A stretch of DNA of 64,000 nt from Beijerinckiaceae bacterium (lineage in GTDB: Bacteria; Pseudomonadota; Alphaproteobacteria; Rhizobiales; Beijerinckiaceae). A program made the translations under genes and the position numbers. Positions within the stretch are counted from its first letter, which is position 1, and every line of letters starts with the position of its first letter. The stretch covers positions 124,001-188,000 of the forward strand of contig JAPZTO010000001.1 in assembly GCA_027532775.1 (NCBI GenBank), read 5' to 3'. Shown here in pieces: positions 46,503 through 55,412 of this stretch. The notes beneath the pieces were generated by a model. That model searched no databases. It saw only the letters and a program-made list of their open reading frames with translations, and was not told where the DNA came from.

Positions 46503-47600
46503 TTACGGAACGGCGGAGATCAGCAGGAAAACCGCGAAGATGACGAGATGGATCACCCCGTGCAGGGCGGTTGTCTTGCCGGTTCCGAGCGTCAGGGTGC
46601 TGACGAAAAGAGTCAGGACAAGCAAGGACATGGCCGAGTTCGACACGCCGAGATCAAGCTTCATGCCCAGCATGACCGAGAGCACGGCGACCACGGGAAC
46701 GGTCAGCCCGATGCTGGCGATGGCGGAACCGACCGCGAGGTTGATCGAGTTCTGGAGGCGGTTCTGAAGCGCAGACTTGACCGCAGCGATGCTTTCCGGC
46801 GCGAGGACGATGGTGGCGATGACCACCCCGACAAAGGCATCCGGCAGGCCGGCATAGGCGACGGCACGGTCAAGCGGGGCCGAGAGCACCTTGGCCAGCA
46901 GGATGACCGCACCGAGCGAGGCCAGAAGCAGGACGAGGCTGACCTGCGCAACCGTACGGGTCGGCCGGTCATGCTGGCGCACTTCCTCGCCCACCGTCGG
47001 CGTATCGAGGAAGTAGTTCCGGTGGCGGATGGTCTGGGTAACGACGAAGGCACACCAGAGCAGGAGCGAGACCGCACCGATCACCAGCACCTGGAAACGC
47101 GAGAAGGACGGACCCGATTCGCTGAGCGTGAAATTGGGCAGGATGAGCGTGATCGCCGCGAGCGTGCCGAGCACGGCCAGGGCCGAGGACGCGCCGAGCA
47201 ACTGGAAGCTCTGCTCATGATGGCGCCGGCCACCGGCCAGCAGGCAGAGGCCGATCACCCCGTTGAGGACAATCAGCACCGCAGCATAGACCGTATCCCG
47301 CGCCACGCCCTCGGATCCGGGCGATCCGGACAGCATGATGGAGACGATCAGCCCGACCTCGATCACCGTGACGGCCACGGCGAGGAGGATGGAGCCGAAA
47401 GGTTCACCGAGCTTGAGCGCAAGGATTTCTGCATGATGGACAGCGGAGAAGACCACGGCGCCAAGCAAAGCGGAGACGAGGAGCAGCACCCAGATCGCAT
47501 CGGCCGGGATGATCCCGCCGAATTTCAGGCCCAGGACCAGCAAAGCCAGCCCGGGGGCAAGCCAAGTCCAGGGAGGATTGGAGGCGGAATGCGCGGCCAT
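46503..47600 (-). CDS. Calcium/proton antiporter, ChaA/CaCA family
   Basis: A 365-residue membrane protein with about 11 hydrophobic segments. The two CaCA alpha-repeats are visible: VAVTVIEVGLIVSIMLSG, with the acidic residue, and LAPESIAAVKSALQNRLQNS followed by INLAVGSAIASIG. This matches ChaA-type Ca2+(Na+/K+)/H+ antiporters. It lies alone between the hyu-racemase operon and the Amt-MCP gene, with a gap of about 120 bases upstream. Confidence 0.88.
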   Translation of the reverse strand: MAAHSASNPPWTWLAPGLALLVLGLKFGGIIPADAIWVLLLVSALLGAVVFSAVHHAEILALKLGEPFGSILLAVAVTVIEVGLIVSIMLSGSPGSEGVARDTVYAAVLIVLNGVIGLCLLAGGRRHHEQSFQLLGASSALAVLGTLAAITLILPNFTLSESGPSFSRFQVLVIGAVSLLLWCAFVVTQTIRHRNYFLDTPTVGEEVRQHDRPTRTVAQVSLVLLLASLGAVILLAKVLSAPLDRAVAYAGLPDAFVGVVIATIVLAPESIAAVKSALQNRLQNSINLAVGSAIASIGLTVPVVAVLSVMLGMKLDLGVSNSAMSLLVLTLFVSTLTLGTGKTTALHGVIHLVIFAVFLLISAVP

Positions 47601-47719
47601 GCTGTTCCTCGTGACGACCAGTCAGAGATAACATCCCGCACGGGAATTACGACCCGGCAGACCGCCTGCACAAGCAACCGCCCACAGGCCGTTGCCGCAG
47701 GGTCACAGGGCGCGGGTGG

Positions 47720-48505
47720 TCAGCCCCGCTGCAGGCGGGAATCGGTGAAGATCCGGCCCCAGCCGGTCAGGCTGTCCGGGCGGAGGCCGATCGCCATCAT
47801 GCAACCCCAGAGCGTGACCGAGACCGAATCCAGCACGATCGGACCCTCGGCGGGTTCAAGCTGCGGCGCGAGCGCGGCGCCGTCCATATTGGTGCAGAGA
47901 ACGGTGATCGCATCCGGCTTCGCGGCGAGGCATTCGCTGATCATGGTGGCAATCGTCGCCGGCGGCACCGTGCCGAAGGCGAAATTGTCCCGGATGCCGA
48001 GATGGCGCTCCACCGGGCAGGCAAAGCCCGCCGCCGCATAGGTAGCGATGATACGGGCCTGAACATCCTCGGTATAGGGCGTGACGAGCGCCTGCGTTGT
48101 TGCGCCGAGGCGGGCGAGAATGTCGAGCAGCGAGAGGATGCAGGTCGTGGCGCGGATGCCGGTGGCGGCCTCGATCCGCTCTACCAGCCGGCGGTCACGG
48201 TCGAAGCCGAGCCAGGAGGCCGATGTGCCGTTCCAGGCGATGACATCCACCTTCGCATGGGCCAGCAATTCGGCCGCGCGCAGGATCTCGCTGTCATCGA
48301 ACTGCGCGAGCGCGGCGGCATCGAGCGCGATCTCGGTGACGCGGAAGCGGCTGAAATGGGCCGTGACATCCGGAAGGCCGGCGAGCAGCTTTGCCGTAAC
48401 CGGCTCGAGCACCGTGTTCGACGAAGGCACCAGCATGCCGATGCGGCGGCGGGGGGTATCAGGCGTCACGGACATAGCTTTCTTGGGCATAGCCTTGTTG
48501 GACAT
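47720..48505 (-). CDS. Asp/Glu racemase superfamily enzyme (maleate isomerase/EutA-like)
   Basis: A 261-residue protein beginning MSNKAMPKKAMSVTP. Core motifs are IGMLVPSSNTVLEP, AWNGTSASWLGF and VLCTNMDGAALA. The second catalytic cysteine (LCTN) is present, while the first position reads GTSAS with no cysteine, as in EutA/maleate-isomerase-like members. It lies downstream of hyuB on the same strand and overlaps it by 47 bases. The start at 48505 is fixed by GGGAGG six bases upstream. Two further in-frame ATGs lie in a 15-base tandem repeat. It may racemise or isomerise the product of the hydantoinase reaction. Confidence 0.82.
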   Translation of the reverse strand: MSNKAMPKKAMSVTPDTPRRRIGMLVPSSNTVLEPVTAKLLAGLPDVTAHFSRFRVTEIALDAAALAQFDDSEILRAAELLAHAKVDVIAWNGTSASWLGFDRDRRLVERIEAATGIRATTCILSLLDILARLGATTQALVTPYTEDVQARIIATYAAAGFACPVERHLGIRDNFAFGTVPPATIATMISECLAAKPDAITVLCTNMDGAALAPQLEPAEGPIVLDSVSVTLWGCMMAIGLRPDSLTGWGRIFTDSRLQRG

Positions 48506-50138
48506 AGCCTTCCTCCCGGTCAGCGGCGATGGCGGCGGGGTCGCGCTCGGCGGGCGGGCCGAACCCGCCCCCGCCGGAGGTGACGAGCTGGACGATGTCA
48601 CCCTTCCTGAGCGGCATGTTGGCGACTTTGGAGGGAAGGTCGCGCAAATCGCCGTCGCGCGTCAGCGTGAGGCGACCAGCCGCGCCCGCGCCGCCACCCT
48701 GCAGGCCGAAGGGGGTGAAGCGGAACCGGTCCATCTGCGCGGTGAAGGTGGCGGCCTCGGAATCGATCCGCCAGATCCGCGTCAGGCCGAGGCCACCGCG
48801 CTGCCGGCCCGCCCCGCCCGAACCGGGCGCGAGGCCATAGCCGAGATAGGTGACGGGCACGTCGCTCTCTATCATCTCGATCGGAATGGCGGCATTGTTG
48901 TGCATGCCGAAGGAGAGCGCATTGGCGCCATCGCCGCGCGGATGGGCGCCGCAGCCGCCGACCTCGATCTCGACCAGCACCTTGCGGGTGCCGTCGGACG
49001 CGCGGGTCTGGAAGGAGCAGACATAGCTCACCGCGTAATAGGCGGCGGGCATCCGGTCCGGAATGGCCTGCGAGAGCGCGCCGAACACGACATTGAGCAG
49101 CACATGGCAGGGCGCGATGCGATGGGCCACCGGCGCAGGGTGGCGGGCGGAGATGATCAGCCCTTCCGGCGCGATGATCTCGATCGGGCGGTAGCAGCCG
49201 GCATTCGGCACGATCGGCCTGTCGGCCGCCGCCATGATCGCGAAATAGACTGCAGAGCTGGAGGAGCCGAGCGTGGCATTGATCGGCCCGGCCGCCTCGG
49301 GCGCGGAGCCGGAGAGATCGACGACCAGCCGGTCGCCCGCCACGGTGATTGCCGCATGGATGCGGACCGGCCTGTCCGGCGTGATGCCGTCATCATCGAG
49401 GAAATCCTCGAATTCATAGGTGCCGTCGGGAATACGGCTGATGCAATCCCGCATGGCCGCTTCGGACAGGTCGAGCAGGCGCGTTGCCGCCTTCTGCAGC
49501 GTGGCGCCGCCATAGCGCCGGGCAAGGCGGGTGATCGCCTCGACGCCGACGCCGAGCGAGGCCACCTGCGATTGCAGATCGCCCATCACGGTCGCGGGCT
49601 GGCGGACATTCTGGCCGATCATCGCCCAGAGCGCCTCGTTGCGCCGGCCCGCCTCGAACAGTTTCACCGGCGGGATGCGGAGGCCTTCCTGGTAGATCTC
49701 GGTGGCCGTCGCGGCATAGGAGCCGGGCGACATGCCGCCCATATCAAGGTGGTGGCAGAGCGTGCCGACAATGGCGATGCAGCGGCCGGCCTCGAAGACC
49801 GGGCGGAAGGAGAGGATGTCCGGCAGGTGCTGGCCGCCGCAATAGGGATCATTGGTGATGATGACATCGCCATCCTGCCATTCGGCGGCCGGGATGAAGC
49901 GCTCGAGAATGGCGCGGAGGCCATAGCCCATGGAATTGAGATGCTGCGGAATGCGGGCGGATTGCGCGATGTTGTTGCCGGCGGCATCGAAGATCGCGGT
50001 CGAGTAATCCAGCATCTCGCGCACGATGGTGGAGCGGCTGGTTCGCCACATCGTGACATCCATATCCGCCGCCGCCGCGGTGAGCGCGTTGCGGATGACC
50101 TCCAGTTCGATCGGATCGATCGCGCCCGAAACGGCCAT
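48459..50138 (-). CDS. hyuB: Hydantoinase B/oxoprolinase family subunit
   Basis: A 559-residue subunit. MAVSGAIDPIELEVIRNALT and ITNDPYCGGQHLPDI, followed by GTLCHHLDMGGMSPGSYA, are the HyuB marks. With HyuA it forms an ATP-dependent cyclic amide hydrolase (N-methylhydantoinase, 5-oxoprolinase or acetophenone carboxylase type). The ATG at 50138 shares one base with the hyuA stop (TGATG). The C-terminus carries a short GYVQQ-type repeat that overlaps the next gene. Confidence 0.93.
   Translation of the reverse strand: MAVSGAIDPIELEVIRNALTAAAADMDVTMWRTSRSTIVREMLDYSTAIFDAAGNNIAQSARIPQHLNSMGYGLRAILERFIPAAEWQDGDVIITNDPYCGGQHLPDILSFRPVFEAGRCIAIVGTLCHHLDMGGMSPGSYAATATEIYQEGLRIPPVKLFEAGRRNEALWAMIGQNVRQPATVMGDLQSQVASLGVGVEAITRLARRYGGATLQKAATRLLDLSEAAMRDCISRIPDGTYEFEDFLDDDGITPDRPVRIHAAITVAGDRLVVDLSGSAPEAAGPINATLGSSSSAVYFAIMAAADRPIVPNAGCYRPIEIIAPEGLIISARHPAPVAHRIAPCHVLLNVVFGALSQAIPDRMPAAYYAVSYVCSFQTRASDGTRKVLVEIEVGGCGAHPRGDGANALSFGMHNNAAIPIEMIESDVPVTYLGYGLAPGSGGAGRQRGGLGLTRIWRIDSEAATFTAQMDRFRFTPFGLQGGGAGAAGRLTLTRDGDLRDLPSKVANMPLRKGDIVQLVTSGGGGFGPPAERDPAAIAADREEGYVQQGYAQESYVRDA
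48474..48513. repeat. 15-base tandem repeat across hyuB/racemase overlap
   Basis: About 2.7 copies of ATAGCYTTSTTGGRC on the plus strand (units begin at 48474, 48489, 48504). Each copy brings one ATG of the racemase-like gene, and in the hyuB frame it encodes a five-residue repeat ending the protein (GYVQQ, GYAQE, SYVRD). Confidence 0.75.
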
Positions 50139-52213
50139 CACCCGCCCTCCCCTTCAAAATCCGCGACGAGATGCCCGCCTGCCGCGCGGCGCAGCCGCCA
50201 GCCCGGCGCGAGATAGATTGTCGTATAGGCTTCCTCGATCATGGCCGGGCCGGTGATCTCGACGCTGGCATCGATCGCCTCGCGGCGCCAGACGGCCGCC
50301 TCGCCCCAGCCATCGGCGAGATAGACCGGGCGGCTGCCAAGCGGCTTGCCCCCGGCGGAAGCGGGGCTCTCCACCGCAGCCGGGCGCGGCAGCAGCCCCT
50401 TCGCGGCGAGGCGGAGCGTGACCATCTCCACCGCGTCGCCCGGGTTGCAATAGGAGAAGCGCTGCTCATGCTGGGCGTGGAACCGCCCGGCAATGGCGGC
50501 GATGCCCGCCGGGTCGAAGCCGGAATCGAGGCAGGGCACGGTGAGTTCGAAGGCCTGACCGCGATAGCGCAGGTCGATGGCGAGCTGGGCGCGGCGGCGC
50601 TCCGGCGGGATGCCATCCGCGGCCAGCTGCGCCTCGGCCTGGGCCTCCATCTCCGCAGCCAGCCGGGCGAGAGTTTCGCCTGCCTCGACATCGAAACGGC
50701 GGATCAGCGAACGGGCGAAGGCATGCTCGATATCGGCCTCGAGGATGCCACGGGCGGAGAGCGTCGAGGCATCGACCGGAAAGACGATCCGGCGGATCGC
50801 CAGTTCCTCGGCGACGGCGCAGGCATGGACCGAGCCCGCCCCGCCGAAGCTCAGGAGGGTAAAATCGCGCGGGTCGAGACCCTTCTCGAACAGGCTGACG
50901 CGGATGGCCGCCGCGAGGCTGGTATTGGTGAGCCGGAGGATACCGGCCGCGGCGGCATCCTCGGCGAGGCCGAGCGGCGTGCCGACGCGGTTCCGGATCG
51001 CCGCGCGGGCGCCGTCAAGGTCGAGCGCCATCTTGCCCCCGAGGAAGAAGGCCGGATCGAGCCGGCCGAGCGCGAGATTGGCATCGGTGACGGTGGGTTC
51101 GGTGCCGCCGCGGCCATAGCAGACCGGGCCCGGCCGGGCGCCGGCGCTTTCCGGGCCGACGCGGAGCCCACCGCCGGCTTCCACCCGGGCGATGGAGCCG
51201 CCGCCGGCGCCGATGGTGCGGATATCGATCATCGGCACGCGCACCGGCAGGCGCTCGATCTCGCTCTGGGTGACGATTTCGAGCCGGTCCTCGCGGACGA
51301 CAGAGACATCGTAGCTCGTGCCGCCCATATCCACCGCGACGACATTCGCCTCGCCGAGGATGCGCGAGAGGCCGAGCGCCGCCATGGCACCGCCGCTAGG
51401 GCCGGAAAGCAGCAGCCGAACCGGCTCGGCGGCGGCCGTGGCCGGGGCGCAGACCCCGCCATTCGACTGGACAATCAGCAGGCGCGGCGTGAAATTCTCG
51501 GCCGCGAGCCGCCGTTCGAGCCGCTCGAGATAGGAGCGGACAACCGGCTGGAGCAGCGCATTGAGCACCGTGGTGCTGGTGCGCTCGTATTCGCGGATTT
51601 CCGGGCTCACCGTCGAGGAACAGGAAATGGCGAGGCCGGGCAGGCGTTCGGCGATCCGCGCTGCCAGCCGGGCCTCATGCGCCGGATTGGCATAGGCATG
51701 GAGCAGGCTGATCGCCACGGCCTCGATATCGAGGGCCGCGAGCCGGGAGATGATCGCCTCGAGATCAGCCTCGCCGGGCACGATCTCGGCGAGGCCATCG
51801 GCCTTCATCCGCTCGCGGAGGCCGAGCCGCCGGCTGCGCGGCACCAGAGCGGGAACCGGGCGCGGCCAGGTGGCGTAGATGTCGCGCCGGTTATGGCGGC
51901 CGATCTCCAGCACATCCTCGAAGCCGGCGGTGGTGACAAGCGCGCCGCGCGCCAGCTTGTTCTCGAGCACCGCATTGGTGGCGATGGTCGTGCCGTGGAG
52001 GATGTAGCCGACCTCGTCGAGGCGGAAACCATCCCGCGCAGCGGCGCCGTGGATGCCCTCCATCAGGCCGAGGGAGGGATCCTCCGGCGTGGTGGGAACC
52101 TTGAAGGAGCGGATCGTGCCCGAACGGGAATCAAGGATCTGGAAATCGGTGAAGGTCCCGCCGATATCGACGCCGATCCGGACGGGCTTGCCGTCATGGC
52201 TGCCTGCTGACAT
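50138..52213 (-). CDS. hyuA: Hydantoinase A/oxoprolinase family subunit
   Basis: A 691-residue ATP-binding subunit. RIGVDIGGTFTDFQIL is the N-terminal ATPase motif, VDMGGTSYDVSVV the second actin-like phosphate loop, and GAGGGSIARVEAGGGLRVGP and FGGAGSVHACAVAEELAI are family blocks. The frame is open far upstream, but the start at 52213 gives the family N-terminus (MSAGSHDGKPVR) and lies two bases after the dctM stop. It probably couples ATP use to hydrolysis of a cyclic amide brought in by the TRAP transporter. Confidence 0.94.
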   Translation of the reverse strand: MSAGSHDGKPVRIGVDIGGTFTDFQILDSRSGTIRSFKVPTTPEDPSLGLMEGIHGAAARDGFRLDEVGYILHGTTIATNAVLENKLARGALVTTAGFEDVLEIGRHNRRDIYATWPRPVPALVPRSRRLGLRERMKADGLAEIVPGEADLEAIISRLAALDIEAVAISLLHAYANPAHEARLAARIAERLPGLAISCSSTVSPEIREYERTSTTVLNALLQPVVRSYLERLERRLAAENFTPRLLIVQSNGGVCAPATAAAEPVRLLLSGPSGGAMAALGLSRILGEANVVAVDMGGTSYDVSVVREDRLEIVTQSEIERLPVRVPMIDIRTIGAGGGSIARVEAGGGLRVGPESAGARPGPVCYGRGGTEPTVTDANLALGRLDPAFFLGGKMALDLDGARAAIRNRVGTPLGLAEDAAAAGILRLTNTSLAAAIRVSLFEKGLDPRDFTLLSFGGAGSVHACAVAEELAIRRIVFPVDASTLSARGILEADIEHAFARSLIRRFDVEAGETLARLAAEMEAQAEAQLAADGIPPERRRAQLAIDLRYRGQAFELTVPCLDSGFDPAGIAAIAGRFHAQHEQRFSYCNPGDAVEMVTLRLAAKGLLPRPAAVESPASAGGKPLGSRPVYLADGWGEAAVWRREAIDASVEITGPAMIEEAYTTIYLAPGWRLRRAAGGHLVADFEGEGG

Positions 52214-52215
52214 CG

Positions 52216-53517
52216 CTAGCCGCGCATATAGGTCGGCAGCCAGGTGGCAATGGCCGGGAACAGGATGAGCAGCACGGCGAAGAGCATCATGATCGCCGCA
52301 TAGGGCAAGGCACCGCGGATGACATCGGAGACCGGGCCGCCATCGGTGCGGATGCCCTGCACCACAAAGAGATTCATGCCCACGGGCGGGGTTATCAGCC
52401 CGAGTTCGCACATGAGCACGATGAAGACGCCGAACCAGATCGGATCGACGCCAACCGAACTGACGACCGGGAAAGCGAGCGGGATCGTCGCCACCATCAT
52501 CGAGAGCGTGTCCATGAACATGCCGAGGACGAGATAGAACAGGATCAGCACGAGCAGAAGCTGCACCCGCTCCAGCCCGAAGCCGGTAACCCATTTCGTC
52601 AGCGCTTCGCCGATGCCGGTCAGGCTCAAAGCCAGGTTGAGGATGAAGGCGCCGAGCACGATCAGCAGGATCATGCCCGTAGTGCGGGCGCTGGACAGGA
52701 AGCAGGTCTCGAGCAGCGAGAGCGTCAGCCGGCCCTGCAGCGCGACGAGGATGAAGGCCGTGACGAGGCCGAGCGCGGCACTTTCGGTGGCCGTGGCGAT
52801 GCCGGAATAGAGCGTGCCCATGACGAGGCCGAAAACGAGCAGCGGCTCGATGAGGTAGCGCAGCAGGCGGATGCGCTCGGCCAGCGGCACATGGATCGGG
52901 ACCATCTTCTCCTTCGCGAAGCGATGGCGGAGTGCAATCCAGAGCATGAAGCAGCCGGCCAAGGCGAGACCGGGAATGATGCCGGCAATGAAGAGCTTGC
53001 CCACCGAGGTATTCGTCATCGAGCCATAGATGATGAAGTTGATCGAGGGCGGGATCATGATGCCGAGCGTGCCGCCGGCGGCGAGCGAGCCGAGGGAATC
53101 CGGCATCGGGTAGCCGTTTTTGCGCAGCGACGGCAGAGCCACCGTGCCGATGGTCGCTGCCGTTGCCACCGACGAGCCGGAGGTGGCGGCAAAGAGCGCG
53201 CAACAGCCGATATTGGTGTGCAGCAGGCCGCCCGGCAGCCGGCCGAGCCAGGCCGCGAAGACCGTATACATGCGGTCGGCGATTCCGGAGCGCAGCAGCA
53301 CTTCGCCGAGCATCACGAAAAGCGGAATGGCCGTGAGGTTGTATTCGCTCATCACGCCCCAGGCCACGGAGGCCGAGGAGGAGAAGAAGGCAAAGCCATA
53401 GGCCATCATGCCGCCGACAAGGCCGAGCAGCAGCATGACCGCCGCGATCGGCATGCCGACCAGCATCAGCCCGACCATGACGAGGAAGCCGAGGATCCCG
53501 ACAGCGACCGTGCTCAT
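52216..53517 (-). CDS. dctM: TRAP transporter large permease (DctM)
   Basis: A 433-residue membrane protein with about 12 hydrophobic segments. The DctM signatures PSLRKNGYPMPDSLGSLAAG, MIPPSINFIIYGSMTNTSVG and ILFYLVLGMFMDTLSMM are clear. It uses the sodium or proton gradient to import a carboxylate-like solute handed over by DctP. Its start overlaps the dctQ stop by four bases. Confidence 0.96.
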   Translation of the reverse strand: MSTVAVGILGFLVMVGLMLVGMPIAAVMLLLGLVGGMMAYGFAFFSSSASVAWGVMSEYNLTAIPLFVMLGEVLLRSGIADRMYTVFAAWLGRLPGGLLHTNIGCCALFAATSGSSVATAATIGTVALPSLRKNGYPMPDSLGSLAAGGTLGIMIPPSINFIIYGSMTNTSVGKLFIAGIIPGLALAGCFMLWIALRHRFAKEKMVPIHVPLAERIRLLRYLIEPLLVFGLVMGTLYSGIATATESAALGLVTAFILVALQGRLTLSLLETCFLSSARTTGMILLIVLGAFILNLALSLTGIGEALTKWVTGFGLERVQLLLVLILFYLVLGMFMDTLSMMVATIPLAFPVVSSVGVDPIWFGVFIVLMCELGLITPPVGMNLFVVQGIRTDGGPVSDVIRGALPYAAIMMLFAVLLILFPAIATWLPTYMRG

Positions 53518-54107
53518 CGGGCTGCTCCGCCGCCGGGCGGTTCGGCAAGGCCGCCGCGCGCCTTGAGGTCGGCCAGTTCCTCTTCCAGCTCATCCTGTGC
53601 ACCGCGCGGACCGTAATGCCGGTCAATCTCGCGGAAGCGGCCGGAAAGGGCGAGGCCGATGACCTTGAGCGCCTCGACCAGCGCGAAGATCACGAAAACC
53701 GCCAGCGCAGCCAGCCATGCGCCCTGCGGGTATTTCAGCGGCGTGGCCCAGGGCGTCTGGGCAACGGAACCGAATTCGATCGTTTCCCGGAAGGCGAACC
53801 AGGCCATGACAAAGACCGCCATCGCGGTGAGGGCGAGGGCCGGGTAGGCAATCAGGTTGAGTGCGACGCGGAGGGCGCGGGGCAGCCGGTCATGCACGAC
53901 ATCGATCCGGATATGCGCCCGGGAGCGGAGCGCCAGCGCGATGGCGAGGGCCGCGCCGATGGCGAGAGCGTAGCCGCCGAATTCATCAACCCCCTGCAGC
54001 GAGCGCACGAAGACGCGCCGCATGATGGTTTCGACCGCAACCAGCAAGGCCAGGACAACAAAGGCCAGGCCGAAGACCCACGCGGCCAGACGCTCGAAAA
54101 CAGGCAT
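53514..54107 (-). CDS. dctQ: TRAP transporter small permease (DctQ)
   Basis: A 197-residue protein with four hydrophobic segments and the DctQ pattern FVRSLQGVDEFGGYALAIGA. The C-terminus (about 50 residues, hydrophilic and acidic) is longer than usual, ending AEPPGGGAAR. It assists DctM. Confidence 0.93.
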   Translation of the reverse strand: MPVFERLAAWVFGLAFVVLALLVAVETIMRRVFVRSLQGVDEFGGYALAIGAALAIALALRSRAHIRIDVVHDRLPRALRVALNLIAYPALALTAMAVFVMAWFAFRETIEFGSVAQTPWATPLKYPQGAWLAALAVFVIFALVEALKVIGLALSGRFREIDRHYGPRGAQDELEEELADLKARGGLAEPPGGGAAR

Positions 54108-54127
54108 GTTCGCCCCCGCAATCGCGA

Positions 54128-54156
54128 GCCCGCACGTCCCGAAGGAGCATGCGGGC
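54128..54156 (-). promoter_or_regulatory. Stem-loop between dctP and dctQ
   Basis: A seven-base-pair stem (GCCCGCA / TGCGGGC) with a 15-base loop lies in the short gap after the binding-protein gene. It lacks a T tract. Confidence 0.45.
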
Positions 54157-54168
54157 CGGCAGGATGGT

Positions 54169-55224
54169 TCAGTTCATGCCGACGATCGGGCCGACCTTGG
54201 CCTTCCAGCTGGCCGAGCAGGTCGGGTTGACCTTGTCGCAGGCTTCCGCCCAGGCCGGGAACGAGATTTCCTTCACGGCGGCTTTGACGAACTCGATATC
54301 CTCGGGCTTCACCTCGACCGTCTTGAGCTTGTACTTCTTGCCGGTGGTGCAGGGATCGGCGCCGGCATTGCAGCGCATGCCGTCATCCCAGAGATCCTTC
54401 GAATAGGCCCAGATATCGTCGGTCAGCTTTTCGATCGCGCCCTGGAGCTTCGTCTGCTGGTCCGGCGTCAGCTTCGCCCAGGCGCCATTGGTGATGGCAT
54501 AGCCCTGCACCGCCACCTGGAGGGCGAGCGGATAGACATGCGTCGCGCTTTCGGGCCAGCCTGCCGAATTGGCCGAGGACGGGCCCGTCACGGCGCAATC
54601 GATCGTGCCGAGCGCGAGGCCCTGGCTCACTTCGCCGAAGGCGAGCGTAACCGGGGTGGCGCCGACCTTCTCCATCACCTTGGCCATCACGCCATCGAGG
54701 ATGCGGACCTTCTTGCCCTTGAGATCGGCGAGGCCGGAAATGGCGGGCTTGCAGAAGATGAGCTGCGGGCCGAAGGGCCAGACGCCGAGCAGCTTCATGT
54801 TGAACTGCTTGTCGAGCCGCTCTGCCACCGTGCCCTGGAAGGCGGTGACGACTTTTTTCGCCGTGTCGTAATTGGTGTTCAGGCCGACAAGGTCGAGGCC
54901 GAGGATGGTCGGCTCATCCCGCGAGACCTGACCGAGGCGCAGGCCGATAATGTCGAACAGGCCCGACTTGCCGATGCGGAGCTGCTCGAATTCCTTGATG
55001 CCGGTCTGGTCGAGGACCTTGTAATCGGCCTCGATGCCGGTGGTGCCCTTGAGCTTCTCGAAGAAGGGCTGCTCGCGGTTCTTCTGGATGTTGCCGGTGG
55101 CGAGGGGCATGCCCATCACCTTCAGCTTCGGCGCCTCCTGCGCTGCCGCATGGCCCGAAGCCAGCCCCAGAAGGATGGCGGCCGCGATACCTGCTCTGAT
55201 TGCGTTGCCTGCATTGTTCGTCAT
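54169..55224 (-). CDS. dctP: TRAP transporter substrate-binding protein (DctP)
   Basis: A 351-residue periplasmic protein. The Sec signal MTNNAGNAIRAGIAAAILLG ends at SGHAAAQ. DLKGKKVRILDG and ALAFGEVSQGLALGTIDCAV-like segments (TLAFGEVSQGLALGT) are the DctP family marks. Two cysteine pairs near the C-terminus (RCNAGADPC, EACDKVNPTC) could form disulfides. It captures the solute for DctQM. The upstream frame is open but non-coding. The adjacent hyu genes suggest a hydantoin-like or cyclic amide ligand. Confidence 0.94.
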   Translation of the reverse strand: MTNNAGNAIRAGIAAAILLGLASGHAAAQEAPKLKVMGMPLATGNIQKNREQPFFEKLKGTTGIEADYKVLDQTGIKEFEQLRIGKSGLFDIIGLRLGQVSRDEPTILGLDLVGLNTNYDTAKKVVTAFQGTVAERLDKQFNMKLLGVWPFGPQLIFCKPAISGLADLKGKKVRILDGVMAKVMEKVGATPVTLAFGEVSQGLALGTIDCAVTGPSSANSAGWPESATHVYPLALQVAVQGYAITNGAWAKLTPDQQTKLQGAIEKLTDDIWAYSKDLWDDGMRCNAGADPCTTGKKYKLKTVEVKPEDIEFVKAAVKEISFPAWAEACDKVNPTCSASWKAKVGPIVGMN

Positions 55225-55412
55225 GCGCTGAACTCCCTGCCCTGCATACAGCACGCTATCACAAGAACCGTGCCAAGGAAGCGCGATGTCCGGACGGCCG
55301 CCCCACCTGTGGAAAGGGCTCCGGCGGGCCGATTCCGGGGTCCCGGCGCCGCATCGCGCCAGAGCCCTGCCCGGAAAAGCGGCAACCCGCCCGGAAATCG
55401 GGCCGGGCCCGG

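Noticed and set aside
46484-46504. AAGCCG/CGGCTT hairpin at the end of the antiporter gene
   Set aside because: The stem overlaps the stop codon and has no T tract, so it does not qualify as a terminator.
50138-53626. Minus-strand frame of 1162 codons suggesting a giant fusion
   Set aside because: Only the part from 52213 is HyuA; the upstream 470 codons are an out-of-frame reading of dctM.
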